Of a stretch of 64,000 bases of DNA, positions 27,371 through 36,556 are shown one piece after another. Each line of letters begins with the position of its first letter. Position 1 is the first letter of the stretch. The stretch lies in the NCBI RefSeq assembly GCF_003311635.1, contig NZ_QEXL01000004.1, positions 1 to 64,000 on the forward strand, given 5' to 3'. Source of the DNA: Novacetimonas cocois. GTDB taxonomy: Bacteria > Pseudomonadota > Alphaproteobacteria > Acetobacterales > Acetobacteraceae. The position numbers were made by a program, and so were the translations under genes. The notes under the pieces are model-generated. The model was given only the letters and a program-made list of their open reading frames with translations. It was not told the origin of the DNA and searched no databases.

Positions 27371-27830
27371 GGGACCGTACGATATGCTTCTCCGGTGTGA
27401 CAGGACCATGATCGCGATACTGATCATGCTTGATGTGGCATTTCATGCAGGTCGCAATGGAACTGTCAGCGCAGCGGACATTGCCGAACGCGCCAATCTG
27501 GCCCGGCGGGGGATCGAACCCCTGCTCCAGACGCTGTCGCGTTCGGGGCTGCTGGAAAGCATCCGCGGGCCACGGGGGGGATATCGCCTGGGTCGGCCAC
27601 GGCGCGACATCCTGCTGTCGGACGTGCTGGAGGTCGTGACGGCGGATGAGTCCGGCGATGGCGGCCCGACAGGGCAGCTGTTCGACAAGGTGATCGAGCC
27701 CTGCTGGAAGGAGCTTGACGACATGGTTGAAAAACGGTGCCGCAAGCTGACGCTTGATGACCTGGTGAAGCGGGCCGAGCATAGCGGCATGCGCCGTCCC
27801 CTGCCTGAACCGATCACATTCTCGATCTGA
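27369..27830 (+). CDS. Rrf2 family transcriptional regulator (CymR-like)
   Basis: A 153-residue winged-helix regulator. The helix-turn-helix and wing are VSAADIAERANLARRGIEPLL and RGPRGGYRLGRP, split across residues 33-80. The C-terminal part carries two cysteines (in EPCWKEL and EKRCRK) but not the three closely spaced cysteines of iron-sulfur IscR/NsrR/RirA proteins, so it resembles the cluster-free CymR branch. Divergent pairing with cysK suggests control of cysteine synthesis. An ATG at 27384 (MLLRCDRTM) is an alternative start and would leave the palindrome just upstream; neither start has a strong ribosome site. Confidence 0.85.
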   Translation: MGPYDMLLRCDRTMIAILIMLDVAFHAGRNGTVSAADIAERANLARRGIEPLLQTLSRSGLLESIRGPRGGYRLGRPRRDILLSDVLEVVTADESGDGGPTGQLFDKVIEPCWKELDDMVEKRCRKLTLDDLVKRAEHSGMRRPLPEPITFSI

Positions 27831-28001
27831 GGATATTTTTTCCCGTCATCGCGGCAGGTGCTTCGGGCCTTTGCGTGTCACGCGTGCAAGGCGGACGGGT
27901 AATTCCCTGAATCATAAGGCCATCCGACAGCACAGCTGCCGGTGGGGCGCATCCGCCGCAGCGGGCGACGGATGCCAGTCATCGCGTGTGAGTGATTGAT
28001 G

Positions 28002-28457
28002 TCACTTCGCCGCCGTGCTGACGCTCGGCGCCTCGACATGCGCGGTGATGTTCAGCGTATCGCGCGGTTCCTTTTCCCCACGGATCAGCTGCACGCGGAA
28101 CGTGTCGTTGCCGGCATACGCCGTATTGGGCGTATAGGTCACATATGTGTGATCGTTGTAATTATAGATGAAGGCCTTGCCATGTTCCGGCGCGGGCGAC
28201 ACCCCGAACGAGGCATAGGCACGACCGTCGGGCTTGCGCACCTCGACCGCGCAATAGCCGTCATCGCTGCGCACCTGCATCGTCGTGGCCTGCGTATTGG
28301 CACCTGCCGACGTCAGCGGGTCCACGTGGCACAGGCCCGATACCTTCATATAATTGTAGGGATTGGGGGGGCCGCCGAGATTCACAGCCGGCTTGTTCAT
28401 ACATCCGGCGAGCAGAACGCCCGTCGTCATCATCATTGCAGACAGTCGCAGTCGCAC
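28002..28457 (-). CDS. putative lipoprotein of unknown function
   Basis: A 151-residue protein with a lipobox: basic start MRLRLS, hydrophobic core, then LLAGC with Cys19 as lipidation site. The mature part contains two further cysteines, an aromatic NYNDHTYVTYTPNTAY segment and a beta-rich C-terminus (FRVQLIRGEKEPRDTLNI). I do not recognise a family. It is divergent from the secreted protein at 28784 with a 326-nt spacer. High GC and codon use match its neighbours. Confidence 0.7.
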   Translation of the reverse strand: MRLRLSAMMMTTGVLLAGCMNKPAVNLGGPPNPYNYMKVSGLCHVDPLTSAGANTQATTMQVRSDDGYCAVEVRKPDGRAYASFGVSPAPEHGKAFIYNYNDHTYVTYTPNTAYAGNDTFRVQLIRGEKEPRDTLNITAHVEAPSVSTAAK

Positions 28458-28783
28458 TCGATCAGCTCCGCTCTCTAATAGTCGTATCCATTGGGCACGC
28501 CCGTCCGACCCCGGCCATTTCAGGCGCGGGGAAGATCGTGGACAGAATGCTACCGCCCCGCTCTAGAGCAACATGGCCCCGCGCGAAAGACCTATCCTCA
28601 ATCCGGCACGAGTCGATGACACTGCTGTGGGCAACACACTTTTTTTGGCCGGTGGTCCTTCCCCTCCCTTTTGGGGACTATCCGATTAGGCTATAGAGCC
28701 TGACAGGATTTTATTATGCCGGCTCATGTGGAGGTCCACGGATCCGGCGACAATCACGCCGCAAGATCTGGAGAACCGCCCTG
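28458..28783. other. 326-nt divergent intergenic region
   Basis: It separates the lipoprotein (minus) and the secreted protein (plus) and is A+T richer than its surroundings, with T-rich tracts near 28640 and 28710. A small dyad AGGCT-ATAG-AGCCT lies at 28688-28701. Promoters for both genes should be here, but I cannot assign boxes with confidence. No open frame resembles a protein. Confidence 0.5.
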
Positions 28784-29323
28784 ATGTCCTTGTCGTTTTG
28801 GCGCGCCGCAACCGCCGGTCTGGCTCTGGCCGGCCTTATCAACAGCGGTCATGCGCTGGCTGCCGGTCCCTGTTCCCCCTCCCCCGCGCATGAAGCCTTC
28901 GATGTGCAGGGCCTGAAGAGCGAGCTGATGGTCACGGCCCTGTCCTGCGGCGCGCAGGACAAGTACAACAGTTTCGTGACCAAGTTCCGCCCCAACCTGG
29001 CGAGCGAGGAAAAGGTCCTGACCTCCTATTTCCACACCACCTATGGCCGCAGCGCGCAGCGCCAGCATGATGACTACATCACGCAGCTTGCGAACGTGCA
29101 GTCCGAACGCGGGCTGAAATCCGGCACCGCGTTCTGCCAGCAGCGCGTTTCCATGTTTGACGAGGTGCAGGTCCTCGAAACGTCGGCCGACCTGTCGCAT
29201 TATGCGCAGGCCAAGGACATCCTCCAGCCCGCGTCCTACCTGACCTGCACCGCACCGAACCGTCCGGCGCCCGCGGCCGCCCGCTCCACCACGCGCACCG
29301 CGCGCCGCACGGTCCGCAGCTGA
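28784..29323 (+). CDS. secreted four-cysteine protein of unknown function
   Basis: A 179-residue protein with a signal peptide cleaved near HALA-AG (residue 26). The mature part has four cysteines (Cys30, Cys55, Cys118, Cys155), enough for two disulfides, an alpha-helical middle (EEKVLTSYFHTTYG, DDYITQLANVQSER) and a basic Arg/Thr-rich tail. GGAG lies upstream of the ATG. No family recognised. It is followed by an intrinsic terminator, so it is probably a single-gene transcript. Confidence 0.75.
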   Translation: MSLSFWRAATAGLALAGLINSGHALAAGPCSPSPAHEAFDVQGLKSELMVTALSCGAQDKYNSFVTKFRPNLASEEKVLTSYFHTTYGRSAQRQHDDYITQLANVQSERGLKSGTAFCQQRVSMFDEVQVLETSADLSHYAQAKDILQPASYLTCTAPNRPAPAAARSTTRTARRTVRS

Positions 29324-29358
29324 CGCTGCCAGCCCTGCCCGCAGCGTCGCGCAAGAAC

Positions 29359-29388
29359 AAGGCCGGTCAGCCATGTCCGGCCTTTTTT
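29359..29388 (+). terminator. intrinsic terminator after the secreted protein gene
   Basis: AAGGCCGG (29359-29366) pairs with CCGGCCTT (29377-29384), followed by a run of six T to 29388. Confidence 0.9.
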
Positions 29389-29497
29389 GCGTGCGTCGCC
29401 TTCCGCATGGGGCATTATGTGCGCCGATAAGCGGCATGGCGGCATGCAGGCGGCTTTATCTTGACACCACCCGGTCCGAAGGCACAAAGAACAGTTC

Positions 29498-31528
29498 ATG
29501 AACGACGATCTTTTCTCCAAGGCCGCAGCCCCGGACAAGGCCCCCCGGCGCAAATCCCGCGCGTCGGCGGAGGCCACACGGACCCAGAGTGAAGATTACG
29601 ACGCCAGCGCGATCGAGGTGCTGGAGGGGCTGGAGCCCGTCCGCCGCCGTCCGGGCATGTATATCGGCGGCACGGACGAAACCGCGTACCACCACCTCGC
29701 CTCGGAAATCCTCGACAACGCGATGGATGAGGCCGTGGCCGGCCATGCCTCGGTCATTGACGTGTCGCTGGAGGCTGGGAACTGGCTGACGATCCGCGAC
29801 AACGGGCGCGGCATCCCGGTCGATCCCCATCCCAAGTTTCCGAAGCGTTCGGCGCTGGAGGTCATCCTGACGACGCTGCACGCGGGCGGCAAGTTCTCGG
29901 GCAAGGCCTATGCCACGTCTGGTGGCCTGCATGGCGTCGGGTCATCGGTCGTCAACGCCCTGTCCGCCCGGATGGAGGTGGAAATCGCGCGCGACCGCAC
30001 GCTGTGGCAGCAGGTCTATGAACGCGGCGTTCCGCTTGCCCCGGTGCAGGAGGTCGGCCCGACACAGAACCGGCGCGGCACGCAGATCCGCTTTGTCCCC
30101 GATCCGCAGATCTTCGGGAAACTGCATTTCTCCCCCCTGCGGCTGTATCGCCTGTGCCGGTCCAAGGCGTTCCTGTTCCGTGGCGTGACCATACGCTGGT
30201 CGTGCGATCCCTCGCTCATCAAGGGCGCGGACGTCCCGGCAGAGGCGGTCCTGCACTTCCCCGGCGGGCTTGCCGACAGCCTGTGCGACGAACTGGGCAA
30301 TACCGCGCTGCTGAGCGATATCTGGGCCGGGGATGCGGACCTGCCGACGGCCGCGGACGGGGAAAGCACCGGACGCATGGAATGGGCCATCGCGTTCGTC
30401 GAACGGGGCTCGGCCGGGCTGTCATCCTATTGCAACACCATCCCCACGCCCAATGGCGGCACGCATGAAACCGGTTTCCGCACCGCCCTGACCAAGGGGC
30501 TGCGCAACTGGGGGGAGCAGCGGTCGAACAAGCGTGCGGCCGCGATCAATGCCGATGACATCATGGGCCTGATTTCGGCCAAGCTGTCGGTTTTCATCCG
30601 CGATCCGCAGTTTCAGGGCCAGACGAAGGAAAAGCTGACCAGCAGCGAGGCCAGCCGCCTGGTGGAAACGGCGCTGCGGGATCGTTTCGACCACTGGCTG
30701 GCGGGCAACCCGCCGCAGGCGGACAACCTGCTGGCGGTAGTGATCGAACGCGCGGAAGAGCGCCTGCGCCGCAAGGAAATGAAGGACACCCCGCGCAAAA
30801 GCGCCACGCGCCGCCTGCGCCTGCCGGGGAAGCTGACGGACTGCACCCGCGAAAACGCCGCCGAGACGGAGATTTTCCTTGTCGAAGGCGACTCGGCCGG
30901 GGGATCGGCCAAGCAGGCCCGCAACCGCGAAACGCAGGCCGTCCTGCCCCTGCGCGGCAAGATCCTGAACGTTGCCAGCGCCTCTGCCGAAAAGCTGCGC
31001 GCCAATCAGGAACTTCGTGATCTGGTAGAAGCACTGGGCTGTGGCATTGGCGAACGCTTCGACGCCAGCCGCCTGCGCTATGGCCGCATCATCATCATGA
31101 CGGATGCCGACGTGGACGGGGCGCATATCGCCTCCCTGCTGATGACGTTCTTCTATCGCGAACTGCCTGCGCTGATCCGCGGCGGCCATGTCTATCTGGC
31201 GCAGCCGCCGCTATATCGCCTGACGCAGGGGGGCAGGACCGTCTACGCCATGAACGACGCGGATCGTGAACGCAGGCTGAAGCGGGATTTCAAGCCCAAT
31301 GCAAAGGTCGAGGTCTCGCGCTTCAAGGGGCTGGGCGAAATGCCGCCCGCCGACCTCAAGCAGACGACCATGGACCCCAGACACCGCACGCTGCTGAAGG
31401 TCATCACCCCGATGGAGGACAGCAACCTGACGCGCGAACGTGTCGAACACCTGATGGGACGCAAGCCCGAACTGCGCTTCCAGTTCATTCAGGAACACGC
31501 GCGACAGGTCGAAAACCTCGATATCTGA
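29498..31528 (+). CDS. parE: DNA topoisomerase IV subunit B
   Basis: The 676-residue ATPase subunit of topoisomerase IV, which decatenates daughter chromosomes with ParC. GHKL ATPase motifs are EILDNAMDEA, DNGRGIPVDPHPK and GLHGVGSSVVNALS; the transducer region is typical; the Toprim domain shows LVEGDSAGGSAKQARN, IMTDADVDGAHI and RFKGLGEM. The shorter length and the SSVVNALS wording separate it from GyrB (about 800 residues). parC is not in the window. A terminator follows. Confidence 0.96.
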   Translation: MNDDLFSKAAAPDKAPRRKSRASAEATRTQSEDYDASAIEVLEGLEPVRRRPGMYIGGTDETAYHHLASEILDNAMDEAVAGHASVIDVSLEAGNWLTIRDNGRGIPVDPHPKFPKRSALEVILTTLHAGGKFSGKAYATSGGLHGVGSSVVNALSARMEVEIARDRTLWQQVYERGVPLAPVQEVGPTQNRRGTQIRFVPDPQIFGKLHFSPLRLYRLCRSKAFLFRGVTIRWSCDPSLIKGADVPAEAVLHFPGGLADSLCDELGNTALLSDIWAGDADLPTAADGESTGRMEWAIAFVERGSAGLSSYCNTIPTPNGGTHETGFRTALTKGLRNWGEQRSNKRAAAINADDIMGLISAKLSVFIRDPQFQGQTKEKLTSSEASRLVETALRDRFDHWLAGNPPQADNLLAVVIERAEERLRRKEMKDTPRKSATRRLRLPGKLTDCTRENAAETEIFLVEGDSAGGSAKQARNRETQAVLPLRGKILNVASASAEKLRANQELRDLVEALGCGIGERFDASRLRYGRIIIMTDADVDGAHIASLLMTFFYRELPALIRGGHVYLAQPPLYRLTQGGRTVYAMNDADRERRLKRDFKPNAKVEVSRFKGLGEMPPADLKQTTMDPRHRTLLKVITPMEDSNLTRERVEHLMGRKPELRFQFIQEHARQVENLDI

Positions 31529-31614
31529 CCCGACCGGCTTTTTCGGAAGGCTCGCGTTTTTTCCGAAGCCATATTTCCGGGGCCACGTTTTTGGCGCCAC
31601 GTTTCGGGGCAATG

Positions 31615-31654
31615 AAAAAGGGGAACCGCCATCTGGCAGGTTTCCCCTTTTTTT
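31615..31654. terminator. bidirectional terminator between parE and nuoM
   Basis: AAAAAGGGGAACC pairs with GGTTTCCCCTTTTT (one bulged T), followed by more T. A-run and T-run on opposite sides suit both the plus-strand parE and the minus-strand nuoM transcript. Confidence 0.88.
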
Positions 31655-31685
31655 GTGCATCCATTACTGAGTGCGAAGCACGTCG

Positions 31686-33203
31686 TCAGCCCGCCTTCAC
31701 CAGAACATCATGCGTGATGGTATCGGACGCCACCACTGGCGCGGGCTGCACCAGGCTGACCACGGTGGGGTTGAAGACCCGCAGGAACGTGCCGGGATGA
31801 ACGCCCATCCACAGCGTCACGACCGCCAGCGGAACCAGCACCGCCAGTTCCGGGCCCGTCAGGTCACGCAGCAGGGCCACCATGCCGCCCGCCGTCTGCC
31901 CGAACATCACGCGGCGATACAGCACCAGCATATAGACCGCGCCGAGGATCATGCTCGACCCGCCAAGGAAGGCCAGCCAGAACGAGACGTGGATCGCCCC
32001 CACCATCACCAGCAGTTCCCCAACGAACGCCCCGGTGCCCGGCAGGCCGATATTGGCCATGACAAACAGCATCGTCAGCGTCGCCAGGACCGGCATCTTG
32101 TGCGCCACCCCGGCAAAGGCGGAGATATTGCGCGTCTCCGCCCGCCATGACACGGCCGAGACGCAGAAGAACAGCGCGGCGATCACGATGCCATGCGACA
32201 GCATCTGGAAGATCGCGCCGTCGATTCCCTCGGGCGTCAGGGTGAACAGCCCGATGGCGATGACCCCCATGTGGGAGAAGGAGGAATAGGCGATCACGCG
32301 CTTCATGTCGGTCTGCGCCAGCGCGATGATCGCGGCATAGATGACGGCCACGACCCCCACGGTCAGGATATAGGGGGCAAAGACTCGCGCCGCGTCGGGG
32401 AACATCAGCACGCCAAAGCGCAGCAGGCCATACGCCCCGGCCTTTGACAGGACGCCCGACAGCATGACGGAAGCCGGGGTCGGGGCCTCGGTATAGGCAT
32501 CGGGCAGCCACGCATGCAGCGGGAACAGCGGCAGCTTGACCCCGAAGGCCACGATGAATCCCGCCAGCAGCCAGCCCTGCATCGCGTGGGAAAAGGTCGT
32601 GTGCTGCAGCGTCGGGATGTCGGTCGTGCCCGCGACATTCCACATCACCAGCAGCGCCACCAGCATGAACAGCGAACCGCCAAAGGTGAACAGGAAGAAC
32701 TGCAGCGAGGCCCAGACCCGCTTCGGCCCGCCCCATACGCCGATCATCAGGCTGCCCGGCAGGAGCGTCGCTTCGTAAAAGATATAGAACAGCACGAGGT
32801 CGAGCGCGGAAAACAGGCCGATCAGCGTGGTTTCCAGCAGCAGCATCGCCACCATGTAATCACGCACGCGCGTGTTCACCAGCTTCCACCCCCCGATGAT
32901 CGCAAGCGGGGTAAGGAAGGTGGACAGCAGCACGAACATCAGGCTGATGCCATCGACGCCGGCATGGTACGACACGCCAAAGGCGGAAGCCCACGGCGCG
33001 ATCTGTTCGAACTGTGGCCCGGCATGGGTGGGATCGAACTGCACCCACATCACGAGGGACAGGACGAACACGATCGCACTGGTCCACAGCGCCACCCACC
33101 GCGCGGCGGTTTCGACCGCCTGGGTCGTACCTCGCGTCAGCATGATGGCCAGAACGCCCGCCAGGGGCAGATATGTGACGAGGGAAAGCAGGATCGGGTG
33201 CAC
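31686..33203 (-). CDS. nuoM: NADH-quinone oxidoreductase subunit M, solitary
   Basis: A 505-residue antiporter-like proton-pumping subunit of complex I in the inner membrane, full length. Counting from the GTG at 33203, the channel residues are kept: Glu144 in FYIFYEATLLPG, Lys223 in FGVKLPLFPLHAWLPDA, Lys254 in LSKAGAYGLLRF and Glu396 in GTGAFVGELL. The GTG gives the family N-terminus (HPILLSLVTYLPLAG); the frame upstream is not family-like. Unusually, no other nuo gene adjoins it: mutL lies upstream and convergent parE downstream. It could serve a complex I encoded elsewhere or be a relic or paralogue. Confidence 0.9.
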   Translation of the reverse strand: MHPILLSLVTYLPLAGVLAIMLTRGTTQAVETAARWVALWTSAIVFVLSLVMWVQFDPTHAGPQFEQIAPWASAFGVSYHAGVDGISLMFVLLSTFLTPLAIIGGWKLVNTRVRDYMVAMLLLETTLIGLFSALDLVLFYIFYEATLLPGSLMIGVWGGPKRVWASLQFFLFTFGGSLFMLVALLVMWNVAGTTDIPTLQHTTFSHAMQGWLLAGFIVAFGVKLPLFPLHAWLPDAYTEAPTPASVMLSGVLSKAGAYGLLRFGVLMFPDAARVFAPYILTVGVVAVIYAAIIALAQTDMKRVIAYSSFSHMGVIAIGLFTLTPEGIDGAIFQMLSHGIVIAALFFCVSAVSWRAETRNISAFAGVAHKMPVLATLTMLFVMANIGLPGTGAFVGELLVMVGAIHVSFWLAFLGGSSMILGAVYMLVLYRRVMFGQTAGGMVALLRDLTGPELAVLVPLAVVTLWMGVHPGTFLRVFNPTVVSLVQPAPVVASDTITHDVLVKAG

Positions 33204-33356
33204 GTCAGTCTCATCGCCATGAAAGGATGGACCGACCTTAGTGGCGTTACGGAAATGAAATCCACCCGCCCGCCGCTCACGTTCTGCCGAGCGGGGGCTC
33301 ACATTCGCGTATTTTCAGCCCCCTCGCGCCCCCGTGGAACAGGGCCTGCGCCGACG

Positions 33357-35288
33357 TCAGCGACGACCGAACATCCGCTCCAGGTCAGCTTTTTCCAGCT
33401 TCAGCCACGTGGGGCGACCATGTGAACAGGTCCCGGCGCGCGGGGTTCGTTCCATGTCCCGCAGCAGGGCGTTCATTTCCTCGTGTGTAAGGCGACGGCC
33501 CGCGCGTACGCTCCCGTGACATGCCATGCGCGCGATGATCGCATCCAGCCGCCCGTCAATTGCCTGCGTCTGCGCGGGCGTCACCAGATCGTCCTCCGCC
33601 AGTTCCTCCGCCAGGTCACGCAGCATCGCCGCGGCGTCGCCTCCCCCCAGCAGCGCGGGCACCGTGCGCACCAGCACGGCATTGCCGCCAAAGGCATCAA
33701 TCTCGATTCCCAGCGTCGACAGCGTATCGGCAAAGGACAGCAGCAGTTCCGCCCGGCCCTGCGGCACGTCCACGACTTCGGGCAGCAGGAGTCGCTGGGC
33801 CCTGACCTCGCCCCCCAGATACTGCGCGCGCAGCCGTTCATGCGTCAGGCGTTCATGGGCGGCGTGCTGATCGACCAGCACAAGCTCGCCCGCCGATGTC
33901 TGCGCAAGGATATAGGTGCCCAGAACCTGCGCCACCGCCGCGCCAAGGGGGAAATCCGCCTCTGCCCCGGCATGGGGGGCGGATTCGCGTCCCCCCGGCG
34001 CCTCCGCATCGGAGTGGGCGCTGGAGTGGGCCGCCGGCTCCATGATCCGGCGTGCGGCGGGCGGCAGGTCCGCCAGCGGCAGGCGACGTTCCGCGACCCC
34101 GGCGCCCATGTCCCCGGTACCCATGTCCCCGCCACCAGCCGCCCCCGACAGTGCGGCGGAAAAGGCCGTCCCGTCCGCCTCAGGCGAAGGCCGCGACGAC
34201 GGTTCGGGCGGATACCAGATGCGCGCCCCGCCCGCGGGCCGTGACTGCAGCAGTCCGGGCCTGACGCCCGCGATGCCAGCCCCGATTCCCAACGCCCGCC
34301 CCAGTGAGCCGATCACCAGCGCCCGCACCGCCGCCGCGTCGGCGTAACGCAGTTCGGTTTTCGCCGGATGGACATTCACATCCACCTGTTCCGGCGGGAT
34401 ATGCAGCGACAGCGCCACCACCGCATGACGTCCATGTTCCATGACATTGCGATAGGCCACCCGCACCGCCGTACGCAGCACCGGGTCCACCACCGGGCGT
34501 CCGTTCACCAGCAGAAGCTGCCCGTTGGCGGTGGCGCGATGCACGGACGGGGCGCAGATATAGCCCGACAGGCGCAGGTCCCCGCGCTCCCCTTCCACCG
34601 GGATCAGGCCATCCGCCTGGCCTGCGTCCAAAATCGCCGCCGCCCGCGCGGCCGTATCCTGCGCCGGAAGGTCAAGGACCACGCGCTGATCAAACTGCAG
34701 GCGGAAGGCGACATGGGGCGCGGACAGGGCCAGGCGGCGGACGGTATTTTCGGCATGGCCCGATTCGACCCGCGCGCTCTTGAGGAATTTGCGCCGCGCG
34801 GGGGTGGCGAAAAACAGGTCCTCCACCACCACGCGGGTGCCTGCGACCCCGGCGCAGGGACGTGGCTCCTCGATCCGTCCGCCCTCCACCCGTATGGACC
34901 ATGCGGACGGCGCGCCATGGGTGCGCGACGTGACGCACAGCCGCGCGGCCGCGCCGATCGACGGCAGGGCCTCCCCCCGGAATCCCAGCGTGGAGATACG
35001 CACCAGCGTTTCGTCAGACAGTTTCGAGGTGCAATGACGCTCCACCGCAAGACGCAGGTCCTCCGGCGTCATGCCGCAGCCATCGTCGGTCACCTCGATG
35101 CGGTCGATGCCGCCGTTCTCCAGAAGGATGGAAATCCGTCGCGCGCCCGAATCCAGCGCGTTTTCCACCAGTTCCTTCAGTGCGGCGGCGGGACGCTCTA
35201 TCACCTCGCCTGCCGCGATGCGGTTGACCACCTGTTCGGACAGGCGACGGATCACGGGGCGTTCCGGGGAAGGGGAATGTTCGGTCAT
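33357..35288 (-). CDS. mutL: DNA mismatch repair protein MutL
   Basis: A 643-residue GHKL ATPase linking MutS recognition to strand incision. The N-terminal motifs are VVNRIAAGEVIERPAAALKEL, ENALDSGA, VTDDGCGM and STLGFRGEAL. The C-terminal dimerisation domain carries the endonuclease motif DQHAAHERLTHE (DQHA-X2-E-X4-E) and the metal-site blocks ACHGSVRAG and CSHGRPT, so it is the nicking type used by bacteria without MutH. The start is the ATG at 35288 (MTEHSPSPERPVIRRL); the frame extends a little upstream. A Pro/Gly/Ala-rich linker separates the domains. Confidence 0.96.
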   Translation of the reverse strand: MTEHSPSPERPVIRRLSEQVVNRIAAGEVIERPAAALKELVENALDSGARRISILLENGGIDRIEVTDDGCGMTPEDLRLAVERHCTSKLSDETLVRISTLGFRGEALPSIGAAARLCVTSRTHGAPSAWSIRVEGGRIEEPRPCAGVAGTRVVVEDLFFATPARRKFLKSARVESGHAENTVRRLALSAPHVAFRLQFDQRVVLDLPAQDTAARAAAILDAGQADGLIPVEGERGDLRLSGYICAPSVHRATANGQLLLVNGRPVVDPVLRTAVRVAYRNVMEHGRHAVVALSLHIPPEQVDVNVHPAKTELRYADAAAVRALVIGSLGRALGIGAGIAGVRPGLLQSRPAGGARIWYPPEPSSRPSPEADGTAFSAALSGAAGGGDMGTGDMGAGVAERRLPLADLPPAARRIMEPAAHSSAHSDAEAPGGRESAPHAGAEADFPLGAAVAQVLGTYILAQTSAGELVLVDQHAAHERLTHERLRAQYLGGEVRAQRLLLPEVVDVPQGRAELLLSFADTLSTLGIEIDAFGGNAVLVRTVPALLGGGDAAAMLRDLAEELAEDDLVTPAQTQAIDGRLDAIIARMACHGSVRAGRRLTHEEMNALLRDMERTPRAGTCSHGRPTWLKLEKADLERMFGRR

Positions 35289-35431
35289 GACGGCATCATG
35301 GCGGAATGGGCCGCCCATCTCCAGCACGGGGACGCACGGCGCAGGGCGGGATCGCCAGACTTTTGCAAATCAGCCCACAGGCTGCCCGCCCGGCCATGGG
35401 CGCGAGGCGCCTGCGGCCATGGCGCGCGGGA

Positions 35432-35962
35432 TTATTTCTTCTTGCTCGGCGCGCTCAGCGTCGGCGTGGCGCCCTGCGTCAGGTTGCGTCCAAGGGCCGA
35501 GTCCTCACGCAGGCGGGCATTCTCCGCCTTGGCATTGACCACGTTGCCCGCGCCGCCACCGTGCCAGAACATCAGGTGATCGACAAAGCTGGTGCCCGCC
35601 TTGCCCAGTTCCCCGCGATCGGGCGCATTGGACGCCTCGTTCGCCTCGCCCACCAGCGCGGTCTGGCCCGGGCTGTCCTGCCCGTAGGACCCCTGGAGGG
35701 CGACGTTGGGCGACAGGGTTTCCAGCGCCTGCATGCGCGGGTTGGAATCCTGCGCATGCTGGATGGCCGCGCTGTTGGGCGCGCCCAGTTCGTCCGAAGG
35801 AGGCATCGAAAGCGGCGTGCGCGTCGTGACGGTGTATTCGTCAGGCATGCTGCGTTCCAGCCCGAACGCACGCGAAACATCCCCCCCCGAGCAGCCGGTC
35901 AGGGAAAGACCGCCCGTCGCGACCAGAGCAAGGGAAAGGGTTCTGAAAGCCATGGATGCCAT
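35432..35962 (-). CDS. DUF3035 family lipoprotein
   Basis: A short protein (176 residues from the ATG at 35962) with a lipobox LSLTGC after a hydrophobic segment. The block PDEYTVTTRTPLSMPPSDELGAP is the DUF3035 signature, split here around residues 38-60. The rest is polar, with an HLMFWHGGGAG segment, and ends in Lys-Lys-Lys. The family is found after lspA in alphaproteobacteria and its function is unknown. The lspA stop is 57 nt upstream; an ATG at 35953 is an alternative start. Confidence 0.85.
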   Translation of the reverse strand: MASMAFRTLSLALVATGGLSLTGCSGGDVSRAFGLERSMPDEYTVTTRTPLSMPPSDELGAPNSAAIQHAQDSNPRMQALETLSPNVALQGSYGQDSPGQTALVGEANEASNAPDRGELGKAGTSFVDHLMFWHGGGAGNVVNAKAENARLREDSALGRNLTQGATPTLSAPSKKK

Positions 35963-36019
35963 GATTCGCCTATTACCGCCCCCGTAACGGTTCGGCAAGC
36001 GCCGCTGTGACATTCTGTC

Positions 36020-36556
36020 CTATCCCCTGTCGCGATCGAAAAGATTATCAATAATCAGCACTGCCACACCGCAGTCAATCGCCGCATCGGCAAGGTTGAA
36101 TACCGGCCATGACCATCCATAGGCATGCAGGTGCACGAAATCGACCACCGCGCCGAACTGCAGCCGGTCGATGACATTGCCGACCGCCCCCCCCATGATC
36201 GCGCCCAGCGCGCCCGCGACCCACGGGTGCGGCGTGCGTGCCGCCCATACGCCCAGCAACGCGACGATGCCCAGCGCCACGACCGAAAAGATGATGCGGC
36301 CCGCCGTCCCCACGCCACCCAGCATCCCGAAGGTGATGGCGTGGTTCCAGACCATGGTGAAATTCAGCCCCGGCATCAGGGCGACGCTCTGGCGTCCCGG
36401 CAGGTCATACCCGTGCAGGATCCAGTGCTTGGTGGCCTGATCCAGGCCAAGGACAAGGGCGAAGAACAGGACCGTCCATCCCGCCCGGCTGACCCTGCGC
36501 CGCCGTCGCGGCGCGGGATCAAGCATGCCAGATCCTGACATGACGGATAAACTCAC
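36020..36556 (-). CDS. lspA: lipoprotein signal peptidase
   Basis: Inner-membrane aspartic protease that removes prolipoprotein signal peptides. It has about four membrane segments and the two catalytic blocks, GAVGNVIDRLQFGAVVDFVH and FNLADAAIDCG, each with its aspartate; VLGLDQATKHW and NFTMVWNHAITFG are also typical. The GTG at 36556 overlaps the ileS stop (GTGA); ATG codons at 36541 and 36526 are possible starts. The downstream gene encodes a lipoprotein. The ribF-ileS-lspA order is common in proteobacteria. Confidence 0.95.
   Translation of the reverse strand: MSLSVMSGSGMLDPAPRRRRRVSRAGWTVLFFALVLGLDQATKHWILHGYDLPGRQSVALMPGLNFTMVWNHAITFGMLGGVGTAGRIIFSVVALGIVALLGVWAARTPHPWVAGALGAIMGGAVGNVIDRLQFGAVVDFVHLHAYGWSWPVFNLADAAIDCGVAVLIIDNLFDRDRG

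Noticed and set aside
31686-33203. NuoM reinterpreted as an MrpD-type Na/H antiporter subunit
   Set aside because: The N-terminus, length and motif wording (EATLLPG, LPDAYTEAPT) match NuoM, and no mrp genes are adjacent.
34368-35579. 403-residue plus-strand frame opposite mutL
   Set aside because: Its His/Arg/Gln-rich composition is the typical antisense shadow of a high-GC gene; mutL motifs are unambiguous on the minus strand.
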